64,000 nt of DNA from Zanthoxylum bungeanum (Eukaryota; Streptophyta; Magnoliopsida; Sapindales; Rutaceae), in the NCBI GenBank assembly GCA_019454045.1, contig SKCR01034789.1, positions 61,961 through 125,960 on the forward strand, in the 5' to 3' direction. Position 1 is the first letter of the stretch; every line of letters starts with the position of its first letter. This document shows positions 47,805-59,433 of the stretch, one piece after another. The notes under the pieces were generated by a model. The model had not been told where the DNA came from, made no database searches, and saw nothing but the letters and a program-made list of their open reading frames with translations. The translations under genes were made by a program, and so were the position numbers.

Positions 47805-47954
47805 TCACTCACTTGAACCAGCAGGACAAACAATGACTCCTAGAGTAGAATCTTCCTTCTGGTTACTATAATCATTCGCTTCACTGTCAGGCTTTCTAAT
47901 CCTAGTTTTATATTTATCTTCAAAGTTAGAAATTTCTTTCATTGAATCTAATTT
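47805..47954 (-). CDS. Orphan terminal-exon-like segment, unknown
   Basis: On the - strand a T-rich tract and TTGTCCAG acceptor at 47955-47956 precede 49 open codons ending GVIVCPAGSSE and TGA at 47805-47807. The frame starts KLDSMKEISNFEDKYKTRIR and is rich in charged residues. I do not recognise the family, and no upstream exon could be found before the LTR at 48135. It may be the last exon of a gene cut by insertions, or a chance frame. Confidence 0.3.
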   Translation of the reverse strand, partial: KLDSMKEISNFEDKYKTRIRKPDSEANDYSNQKEDSTLGVIVCPAGSSE

Positions 47955-48134
47955 CTGGACAAAAAAAAAAGTTGGATTTAATATGATTTTATATGAATTT
48001 ATGTGTTAGCTGGCATTTTAGTCATTTTATCATTTTTAGAATCATATTATACTATCAAAAAAAAAATATAGATTATGTAACCATACCATACTATACCATC
48101 TTCCCAGATATGATAACGATAATTACATTACAAT

Positions 48135-49127
48135 TATTGGGGCGGGAGTGGAACTTCTAGGATCAGATTGATGCCCCGTTCAGCGGAATTGGGTCGAACC
48201 AGTGGATATAAAGCATAGGTATATTTTTAAATAATTTAATGGAATATATATTCCATTACAAGTAAATAAGAAAACATCTGGGACAAAACATACTCCGGAA
48301 GCTCCGCGCGCACTGTAGCACACTGTGCATGCGTACGGTGCGCTAACATAGCGCATTTTATGCATTTTGTGCATTGGAGCGCTACCACTCGCATAGTGCT
48401 CACAAATGTTTCCCAGAAAGCAATGAGGCTTTTGTGCATTGGCGCACCAATGACTTCCTAATGGTGCGCCAATACATTCAAGAGAGTTAAAAATCTAATT
48501 TTTCTTGCTCCAAATTATTTCCAACTTTGTCCAAATAATATCTAGCTCCAAAAATCTAATTTTCAACATCAAAACCAACATCAACACATTTCAAACACAT
48601 CAAAAATAATTAAAGAACAAAAATCAAGTCTTTCTTTATAATGTCAAATATTTTTACAAAACATAAAAGTATTCAATAGTATTCCAATTCCAAGAATCAC
48701 ATGTGAGTCATTCAGTATTCGTTCCAATAAATACACACATGTCTATATAAGCTTCCATTGTTCATAGTCCATTGGGTTAGACCATTGGAACTCTAATTCC
48801 AGTATACAATAAGTGCTAGTCTTCTAGGTTATAGGAATCCGACCGTATTCCAAAATTAACGACTATGAATATATATACTTTAAGAATAGTTTATAATAGT
48901 AATACTATCCCAATGACATACCACCCAGTGTCCAATATTACTATGTGATTATTCTAAGGTCGATGTCATTCTCATAATATATATAAAACTAATATGCAAT
49001 ATGAGATAATGACATAATAATTGCCATTAACAAACTGAAATGAAAATGTACTTATTTTATTAATAAATAATAAAATATAATGTACAATACATTATTCGGA
49101 TTGGCGCTCAAAGTACCAATTCCAACA
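48135..49127 (-). mobile_element. Solo B-family copia LTR
   Basis: On the - strand it starts TGTTGGAATTGGTACTTTG and ends CCGCCCCAATA. The terminal ~70 bases resemble the end of element B's LTR. Flanks ACAAT (48130-48134) and ATAAT (49128-49132) form a 5-bp duplication with one mismatch. At 993 bp it is shorter than element B's LTR because of internal deletion. It contains several GCGCACC/GGTGCGC words at 48330-48470. Confidence 0.8.
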
Positions 49128-50144
49128 ATAATATCATACAATACCATATCGTACCATACATTACTAAATCATGGTGCACTTCATCGAAACAAGGTGTTAC
49201 GCAATGTCCACATGCAGTTGGGAGTTTTATTACAAGGGGCGAAAAAAATATGGGCTCACATGTGGGCTTATTAGGGTTAAGGTTAGACTTTTATTGGCGA
49301 AGAGTTGTCCATAACTAGGTCTCCCTACCCAAGGGTTCAAATAACCAATGGACGCGCCCTTTTTTATACCTCAAATGTATGTGCCACTGAGTGATGGTTA
49401 TCATCACATAACGATTTATTGCCTTGAGTGAAAGCGATTTCATGATATGCAACGCCATCAGAGTTCGAAGGGTATGCAAAAAGAATGAAGATATAATTCA
49501 CCTCAATCTCGCCATGGATACTACAGTGCATTTTTTCGAGGTCGATGCTATATCCCCAATGGAGTAGCCATATGTAGAAGCGAAGCGGGATTTACCATTA
49601 TACTTATGACGTCGACGATAACGACACTATTGAGCTCGCAGCTCGTATAGAGTATGGATTAGCCCATAGAGGACTAATCGGAGAATAAATGACTCGACAC
49701 CCAGTATAAGACACTGAGAATGATTTAAGACCGCACTTCACCCTTTGCAAGATCTGATCTTAAATCCATTTGGGTTCGTAATGGTCCCTTACTTATGTTT
49801 GTATAATATCTAGGTTCAAAAGAGGATCCACTTGTTTTATTATGCAATCACATACATGAGCATTTTATATCACACACAGAATAATAATTTAGAGAATTAT
49901 AAGATATCCTAAAATTATCAAAGCAGTAATAAAATATGGATTAAACATGTTTTTTAGGCCGGGCTTCGAAGAATTTAGGCCGGACAAATTTTTTACCAGA
50001 TATATTTTTTTATGTCAGACCGAACATGATGGATGTCTGGCCAAATTTGCTATGTAAACCAAAAATATCAGAAAATGCAGAATTATATCCATTTGATAGC
50101 CATGATAACATCAGAAATGATTAGATAAAATAAAAATCAGTAAC
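49128..50144 (-). mobile_element. Element C-family fragment (leader and 5' LTR part)
   Basis: The segment at 49290-49390 matches element C's leader (CATAACTAGGTCTCCCTACC). The segment at 49640-49800 matches the C LTR (TGACTCGACACCCAGTAT, AATGATTTAAGACCGCACTT, TAATGGTCCCTTACTTATG) in the same order. The remainder to 50144 is AT-rich and unassigned. No coding frame. Confidence 0.68.
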
Positions 50145-51325
50145 AACAAATACACATTAATTATTAATTGACCGAAATGCCCCTAATGCATGTATTTTCG
50201 TTTAACCGTTTAAACGATTCGAATTAACTCATTTAATTCGGTGAAGTATTATGAATAGTCTATATTATTCATAACGCGTTGCCCAAGTGCTCAACGAGTA
50301 CACTTCATATTGTGAGACTCTATAAGTTTAGGTTTATCTGTCACGGAATCCAATTTCGTGTCCATAATTCACCCACTAATGAATTATGACGACCACATAT
50401 AATCTCACTAAACTATGCAAGTCGAGGTCATTGCATACGTATAATCCCTCTGTCACAGGCTATCCATATTATACATGTGATATAGATAAGAAAGTCAAAT
50501 CCTTATGGTATAATATAGTCGACTTTCAAATTTACGATCTCTAAATAACACTCGGAACTCGATTCCAAAGTTAAACCACGGCCATAGATTTACTAGATGG
50601 CAAACACGTGTAGGAAACTTATGCCCTGTAAACAGGACTGACAGATTCTATCTTGATACGCACATGATATCATGAGCATCAGTCCACACCCAACAAACAG
50701 GCGGAGGTCTGATCTAAATAGATCGGTGACATGACTGCCATCAAAGTGTGGAGGATAACTCATATATCCACTGTGGTATCTCAAGTCGAATGACCACTAT
50801 GCTCGCTCAACTCGAGAAGATTCCTATTGACGTTGGTGTACCATCTATTAGGAAATCTTCAATGAGTCGTTCATTGTTTATCAAATAAACACCTATATGA
50901 CTATACGAGTCTCCCGAGACTCATGGTTCATTGGGATAAACCATCGGACCAAGTCACGATATACGACATGTACTAGTCTCATCGGATTTTGCTAATCCAC
51001 CCGTGTAAGTAAATCTTGACCAGGAACTTTATTTAAGGATATACAACTTTTAGTGACGCTTCCCAATGTCAATTACAAACTACGTTGTAACAACACACTA
51101 CATTGTAAATCCTAGGGTCTTTGTCTAATATACATGTATCACTAAATCAGATTTAGTTTAAATCTAATCATAATTAGATATCTAATCGTAATTAGATTGA
51201 ATATGTATATAAAAGACAAGATGTGCTACCATTAAATAAGTAATATTATGGAAAATGAATTATTTGTATTCATGAATCGGACATAAATACGATCCGAATT
51301 GGCACTTCAAGCACCAACCCTAACA
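50145..51325 (-). mobile_element. 3' LTR remnant of element F
   Basis: It matches 56985-58181 from its TGTTAGGGTTGGTGCTTGAAG start (plus position 51325) down to about 50145, where homology stops. The remaining ~1.4 kb of LTR is missing. Confidence 0.82.
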
Positions 51326-54300
51326 ATTTCTCCCACTTTCTCTAGTGTCAATCCACGGTATCATATACACATCTAAATGTGTATCATATATTTGTGGCCC
51401 TCAAGAGCTCACCTATCACTCAAAAGGTAAGCAACAACAAGTAATCCCGCTATAACAAATTGAGTTTGTCCAACAAACCCAATCGTTTCCCTTAACCATC
51501 ATCATTCAAATTTTGTAGAACTCAAGTTCTATATCAATATGACTCAGATGCGATATCAATATTGTGTTATAGCTATAAAGTTGTCTATGTATTTAGAGAT
51601 CAAATCCAAAATACTATGTAGACAACCGCAAACACAATACTAATATCAAAACTTTTAATCTATAAGGTCACTATGCAACTTCATAAGTCAATATTTCATA
51701 AGTTACAATTAATTCGACTAATTCAGTAGAATCAACGGTGACACTCCCACTGCATCTTTTCTGACTTTATATGACATAGACCATCTAATGTCATAATTAG
51801 ACTCAAAAATAATTTTATTCTAATGGTTGCGGACTATATCTCCATGAATAAGAAACTCGTTCTTAATATCTCCAAGATAACGAAGAACATGTTTCAAGAT
51901 ACATCATATGATCAAACAAGGTATCAAAATAGCTCGTAATAATTATGATTAAATTGATATCTTTATTCGCACATAATATAGTATTCGTTATGTCATCATC
52001 CTATGATGCATAAGATTGATTAGACATTCTAATCAATTTCTCTTTCGACAAAGGAATCATCATTTACGAAAGATTAATACTATATACAAGAGACACACTA
52101 ACTGTCAAACAGTTATACTAACTGCCACACAGATAGTCTTACTGTGTCCTTTATTAGATCATATATAATGCACGACTAATATGAGTATCTCACAAGTCTC
52201 TTAGTTTATATCATTTATGAAACTTTATATCAAATATAACAGAGTCTACTCTCATTGTTTTCACGGAGAAAAAAAGACTTAGGTAAATCTTTTACCTCAT
52301 AAACATCTCATTATTATATTAATAATGATAATATCGTTAGGATATATAACATTAGAAAGATATTTGTATGCTCCTACTGACCCTATTATCATATGTGTAT
52401 TCTTTATGCTTTGATAAAATCAGACAATCTGACTGTTATCAAAATTAGAAAACATAGATTTCCGGAAAGCTTATATGAGTCTACAATAGGCTCTATAAGC
52501 TAGTATATCAAATTATGATCTTAGCAGAATACAAACTCTAGGGCCATTCTAGAATGAACTTTTCAAAATAAAGAAACTAGAATGGATCTCTCATTCGAAG
52601 AAACCATTCAGGAGCGCCACTTTGCATTCTTTAGCCAAAATACATAGTTTAATATCAACATTAACCAAAAGATCTTTAATTATTCAATTAGTGCGACTAG
52701 AGACAAGTTTTCTCAGAATCTACAATAGATTACTGAGTATAACTTTTCTCACTGTCATACTATAAGGGTCAAACCTTTAACAAGCTCACTTTGCTTTTGC
52801 TGCGCAAATAATTTGCACATTTTATAAACAATTCATAACGAAAGCTCAATCAAGTTCCGAACTTGATCGTAGTAAGCTATGAACAATTTTAGATTTATGG
52901 TTTAATTCTAACTTCCGAAATCGATATCAAATATCGCTTCCACTATAAGTTATAGGATAATTTTCTTTGAAAAGAAAATAACATAATCATTAAGTATCAA
53001 ATACTTTGTGAATGATTCTGACATCCTATTGAACTTATACGAAAGATATCTTAGGGTTTTTTCATCTTATTAATTATGTAGTTCCATTATAGTTTATCAC
53101 TCACATTTGACTTCAATAAGTCAAGTCTTTTCTACAATTGTCAACATCCGATGTTACACACCAAGTAATAAAATAATTTTATTACTCGGGATCGTAGAAA
53201 AGATATTCTATTAAATAGAATACAATATTCTATTAAATAGAATTAAAGATAAACTTTACTTGTACCTTCAAGGCACAAGTACTTTCAATTATATAACTAT
53301 TATACAAAAGAAAGATTCAAATCTCAAACCCTTTAAGATTCAAATTTTCTACTTATAAATATCATATACGTAACTGTAGAAACTAATGGAACCTTAATTA
53401 AAAAGATGAATTAGTGTAACTGGAGCATAACCCCAAGAGTATTGAAATCTAATTTGGTAACACTCAATATTAAACGAATCAAATCATATAAGATTCGATT
53501 TCTCCCACTAACCAATTCCATCACGCTGGAATCATAGAAGAATCATATTGAGTAAGAATCAAATTCATTGAATAACCTTATAACTAATTGCCATAAATTC
53601 ATATGTTTGATCATATCAAACATCCTTAAACAATTCAAAGACTCGCGATGAATTTTAAAAATATAGTTTTCAACACTTCAAATAGAATATCTTTGAACCA
53701 TTCAAAATATTCTATCCGCGTTTCATTAGAAACATATTGAAAGTTCTCAAACCATTCAAGACGTTCAATATATATTATTTTATAAACACGCAACTAAGTC
53801 ATGACAATTCATTAACTAAGTTATGAAGTAAAGAAAACTATCCAAGACAATTTCTAATTCATTAAACTACATACATCCAATGTATTAGTTTAATAAATCT
53901 GTGGTCCAATGACGATCATTGGTTAAATAAGATTTAATCACATTCTGAATACAATATTCATTAAATAGATAAGGATATATGGTGTGATCTTGTATCAGAC
54001 CATCCTTTACCATATGGAATAAGCATCTAATGCTTATGTGATAAAATCTCATAAAGCACTGTTCTAAGTTATTTAGTTAACCAAATATTTTTCTTAATGT
54101 TTATCTTCTTATCAATGACACTACTAGTCATATTAAAAATATGTAACAACTGATTATATAGAACAAGTAACTATCCAATAGTCACAAGTTCTGATATCAA
54201 ATATCAAAATAATCATTAAATATTATTTTAAATAACTAGATGGGAGATTTGGTATCCAAAACCTACAATTGTCATATTGTGAGAATCAATATTCTCTATA

Positions 54301-55634
54301 CACAACTATACACATCTCATTTCTTTAGTTTTATAATTTGCCTTCAATTATTTACAAAAATTGCAAATATAATTGATTAGCAAACTGTGTCAAACACGTG
54401 ACTTTTAAAAGTCACTAAAGCCAAGAAACGTCATTATAAGATAAACAAATACCTAATGGAGTTTTCTTAATGCCAGTCAATGATCTCGAGAAATGAACTA
54501 ATTCACGTCAATTCTTACTGCAAAAGAAAATATTCTCTCTAGACAATTATATCCTAAAACAAATATCTATTTAGATTACTTATCGTGGCTTAACAACTAA
54601 GGCACTAACCATCTTGGTTTTCAAGAAAATCAAAACAACAGTTCCCGATGGTTTTGACTAATCTAACAATATCCAAGTCTACTAACATTCTAGAACCTAT
54701 TCTAGAAATATGCAACCATAAGTGAAGTCAAAAAAACATATTCAAATAATATGCATGCATTGGATTAAAAGTTTAATTCTATTAACAATATAGAATAAAG
54801 GAAAACAAAAGCAGCAATTTCCATAATATTATACACTGATTTAGTTATGGATTTTTAACCCAGCAGTGCCTCTCACTACTTTACATAATACCGTAATCCC
54901 CAACGGAAAATGGGAATTCAATTAATTAAATCGAATTCCATAGTGAGAATCGGACCCCATGAATATATTTCGACTCACAGCTTTGGCACGATCTCGCCTA
55001 CGTATATTCATTAGGTAGACAACTCATTGTCAATCACACTCATTGTGACTCCTGATTTTGGTCTTGATCGTTTCTCGTTATGACAGCTTTGGCACGTTCA
55101 CAAGGAGGCGTATCAAAGCTTCACTTGCCAATGACAAACTTAAGCTACCGATGTAGTCCTGACAGCTTTGGCAAGTTCAGGATTTCCACTTTCACTTGAA
55201 TTTGTCTAGTATCAAATATAAATCTGGCATCGATAAAATTCTATCAACTACACCCTCACTGCTTTGGCACTTTCTCGTATGCAGCCATAGAAAGATACCC
55301 ATAAACTGTATTGACAAGACGGACTAAGAAACATGCATCCAATACATGTCACTTTACTGCCTTATTTAAGCGGGAATATTCCTCAAGAAAGCTTTGCTCT
55401 ACATCAAATGCAGGATTTAATCTAGATCAATTTCTAAACAGTTCAATTCTACCTTAGAAAACATAACTTAACTTAACCATTATATTTTCGTTACGTTTCC
55501 CGTTAGCGTAGAACTAAAAGTCAAGAAACATCTAAATTACATGCATGTGCAAATATCAAAATTGGATTGTATATCATATATCAAGCATGACTAATGTAAT
55601 GGATGAAGGATCAGACCTGCTCTGATATCACTTT
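51326..55634 (-). other. Internal region of element F
   Basis: This AT-rich stretch has no recognisable protein domains; expected copia motifs could not be found by eye in any - strand frame. Near the primer site (54975-55285) four copies of CAGCTTTGGCAC-type motif occur on the + strand, the counterpart of the leader motifs in elements B and D. One is enclosed by TCCTGA (55157-55162) and TCAGGA (55177-55182). Confidence 0.65.
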
Positions 55635-58181
55635 TATTGGGGTTTTGGCGCGGGCACAGCGGAAGCGCGGGGTTCGGGTGAAATCGTAATTTTAAAACTT
55701 TTTAAATTATCGAATAAATTATTCAATATCCAATATGAATAATTCATTCATATTTCACATAAACATATTTATTCGATATCAAATAACGACATAAATAGTT
55801 AAGAAACATCGCGAAATTTTTACGAAAATGTTTTTCCGCAAAATCGTATAAAACACGTTTTTGACCGAACGGACTACCCAATGCACATGGGGACTGCCCA
55901 GGTCAGCCCCGACAGTAATAGGGAAAATCATGGGCTGCCCGAACACTGACCAATTCACTGTTTGGGCAGCCATCACCCGGTTGGCTCTAAAGTCACCCGG
56001 TAACGTCGTTTTTTACCGTTTTCGCATATTTCAACTCCGAAATAGTTTCCGGAAATTGTTCCAATACCCAAAATACATCAAATACATTTATATGACATAA
56101 TTTTCATCACCATAAACCTAGTTTTCCAGCTCTGATCCAGAAACCAAAAATATCAATATTTCATGCTTTAATCCAATTTTCTTAACATTAATCACAACAC
56201 CAATCTAAGCCACCACCAATTAAGCACCCAAGAATAATTCTAGGCATTACAATAGTGGTCATAACACTCTAGAATGACACAAGTCATCAAATGACAAAAT
56301 TGAATCAATATTACACTAATATCATCCAATCAAACTTCACACATGCATCTAGCCTCCAAATCCATTCTCCAAATCAAAAAGATCAATTTCTAAAAAGTAA
56401 ATAAACTCTAGAACCATTCTAGTAACTCAAGAACAAGAAACTAATTTTCTACACTTAAGAATATTAAAGATTACTTACTAATCTTCAACTTTCTCTAAGC
56501 TTTTCCTTGAATTCTTCACTTTCTTATTTGTTTCTTCAAACAAATATTTGAGAGCTTTCTTTAATGGAGGTTTTGGCCAAAGCTTGGAGAATGAAAGGAA
56601 AAACAAAATTTTCACTTTAAAATTCAAGCAAAAACCGACCTAGGGGGTATTTTAGTCATTTGTACATATTAATCTAATTAAATAAAGATAAGCTTTAAGT
56701 TTGACAAATCAAATTTGCACACTTCAAGCTTAATTAAAATCATGCCACATATAACCAATAATAATTAAACATACTGCATAACATTTATGTAATATAGATA
56801 TTATTTAATTATTCAAATATTTAACATTTAAATATCTAAATAATTAATTAATATAATTATTATCATATATGTATTTTTATTTACATTAAATAACAAATAC
56901 ATATATTAATGACATGTGTCAAAATCTTATTTGACAAATAATTAATATGTATCAAATCAAATCTTGTATCTAATACAAATACTCAATAATTATTAATTGA
57001 TCGAAATGCCCCATAATGCATGTATTTTCGTTTAACCATTTAAATGATTCAAATTAACTTATTTAATTCGGTGAAGTACTATGAATACTCTATATTATTC
57101 ATAACGCGTTGTCCAAGTACTCAACGAGTACACTTTATATTGTGAGACTCTCTAAGTTTAGGTTTATCCGTCACGGAATCCAATTTCGTGTTCATAATAC
57201 ACTCACTCATGAATTATGACGACCACGGACCCACTTATGAATTATGACGGCCACGGATAATCTCGCTAAACTATGCAAGTCGAGGTCATTGCATACGTAT
57301 AATCCCTCCGTCACAGGCTATCCATATTATACATGGGATATAGATAAGAACGTCAAATCCTTATGGTATAATATAGTCGACTTTCAAATTTATGATCCCT
57401 AAATAATACTCGGAACTGGCTTCCGAAGTTATACCACAGCCATGGATTTACTAGATCTCAAACACGTGAAGGAAACATATGCTCTGTATACATGACTGAT
57501 GGATTCTATATTGATACGCACCGGATATCATGAGCATCAGTCCACACCCAACAAACAAGCGGAAGTCTTATCTAAATATATCGGTGACGTGACTGCCATT
57601 AAAGTGTGGAGGATAACTCATATATCCACTATGGTATCTCAAGTCGAAGGACCACTATGATCGCTCAACTCGAGAAGATTCTTACTGACGTTGGTGTACC
57701 ATCTATTAGGAAATCTTCAGTGGGTCGTTCAGTGTTTATCAAATAAACACCTACATGTCTATACGAGTCTCCCAAGACTCATGGTTCATTGGGATAAACC
57801 ATCGGATCAAGTCACGATCGATATGTACTGGTCTCAACGAATTTTGCTAACCGACTCGTGTTAGTAAATCTTGACCAGAAACTTTATTTAAGGATATACA
57901 ACTTATAGTGACGCTTCCCAATGTCAATTAAAAACTACGTTGTAACTGCGCACTACATTGTTAATCCTAGGGTCTTTGTCTAATATACATGTATCACTAA
58001 ATCAGATTTAGTTTCAATCTAATCATAATTAGATATCTAATCGTAATTAGATTGAATATGTATATAAAAGACAAGAGGTGCTACCATTAAATAAGTAATA
58101 TTATGAAAAAATGAATTGTTCGTATTCATGAATCGGACATAAATACGATCCGGGTTGGCACTCTGAGCACCAACCCTAACA
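55635..58181 (-). mobile_element. 5' LTR of element F
   Basis: On the - strand it starts TGTTAGGGTTGGTGCTCAG and ends AAACCCCAATA. It aligns with solo LTR E (7134-9648) along its length. A local duplication of GAATTATGACGACCACGGA-like sequence is at 57211-57258. Confidence 0.88.
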
Positions 58182-58857
58182 ACGAGTGCATTGGTCCACA
58201 CCTAACGAACATCTAGCGGTCAGAACATGAAAGGTCTTTGACATACATGCCATCTAAGTGTGGAAGATCACACACAAAACCAATGTTATCATTTAGTTAA
58301 AGGATCACATATGCTATTCGACTCGAGAAAATTCCTATTGACAATGGTGTGTACTATCAACTATTAGGAATCATCCTTGAGTCATTCAGTATTCGCTCTA
58401 ATGAATATCCACGTATCTATACGAGCTTACCTTGCTCATGGCCCATTAGGTTAGACCATAAGAACTTCAACCCCAATATTCGACAAGTGTTAATCTTATA
58501 GGTTAAAGGAATTTGACTGTATTTCAAAACTAACGACTATGAATATATACTTTAAGAATAGTTTATAATAATAATATTATCCTTATGACAAACCACATCT
58601 AGTGTCCAGTATTACTACATGACTATTTTAATGTTACTATGGGACTATTTTAAAGTCATTGTCATTCTCAGTATATATATATATATATATTTTTGTGTGT
58701 GTGTGTTTATTAAATCAATATGCACTAAGAGATAACAACACAATAATAATTACCATTAACAAAATTGAAATGAAAAAGTAGTTATTTTATTAATAAAAAA
58801 TAAAATATAATGTACAATACATTGTTCAGATTGACGCTCAAAGTACAAACTTCAACA
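58182..58857 (-). mobile_element. B-family copia LTR fragment
   Basis: It starts TGTTGAAGTTTGTACTTTG at 58857 on the - strand and follows the B-family LTR for 0.68 kb until element F begins at 58181. A (TA)n/(GT)n microsatellite lies at 58672-58708. Confidence 0.75.
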
Positions 58858-59433
58858 ACTCTCTCATCATAAACGCCTTCTTAGTAGCAGTTCCACTGAG
58901 GAAAATTCAACTGTCTACCGCTCGTGTCCCTGGAGGCAAGGCTAATTCTGAGAAAGTGAGGACGTTAGTGGGAAGCTACATAAAAAGAGTGAGGACGAAA
59001 TTTAATTAAAACATTTTATATAAATTAATGAGACATCTGTTTTTTTTAATAACATTAAAATACATAATATCTATTATTTTTGTAAAAATCAAATTTTATT
59101 TGCTCCGTTAACGGGGAGTTCAATTTAATTAATTATATATACATTTAAAAAAATTACTACTAATTTAAGGAGTCAACAGAATAAGATGTTGAAAAGAAAT
59201 CGCAACATTCCGAGGCACAGAATATAGAAAAGTGTTTCAAGTAGTGATATATGAACAAGGAACTGTACATGCTCTGAATATATATGAGTTGTTCGGAAGA
59301 GGCTGATATAGATGTAAAGGCTATTGGAAGATTTAATCTACAGCTGAACCAAGTGTTTGCCTCAAAATATATACATCCGACAACTACCATTAATATTCTA
59401 CAACCAAGTAAATCACATCCCACCCTTTGGACT
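58858..59433. other. Intergenic stretch downstream of the bZIP gene
   Basis: The segment 58858-59010 is less AT-rich and open for about 45 codons on the + strand, but I recognise no protein in it. The rest to 59433 is AT-rich and includes the 3' untranslated region of the bZIP gene. Confidence 0.4.

Larger units (their letters stand above)
50145..58181 (-). mobile_element. Copia element F, decayed, 3' LTR truncated
   Basis: The element runs right to left. Its 5' LTR is 55635-58181. A primer site related to the initiator-Met type (TGATATCAGAGC) lies at 55619-55630. A polypurine tract (AGAAAGTGGGAGAAAT) at 51326-51341 precedes the 3' LTR, of which only about 1.2 kb remains (50145-51325). The LTRs are of the same family as solo LTR E. 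The 4.3-kb internal region has no frame over 60 codons. The left end is lost, so no target duplication can be tested. Confidence 0.85.

Noticed and set aside
58672..58708. TA/GT microsatellite as a regulatory feature
   Set aside because: It is a simple repeat inside a decayed LTR fragment.
58858..59000. Possible exon (+ strand, about 45 open codons)
   Set aside because: No recognisable protein, no convincing splice borders, and competing frames on the other strand; left as unassigned.
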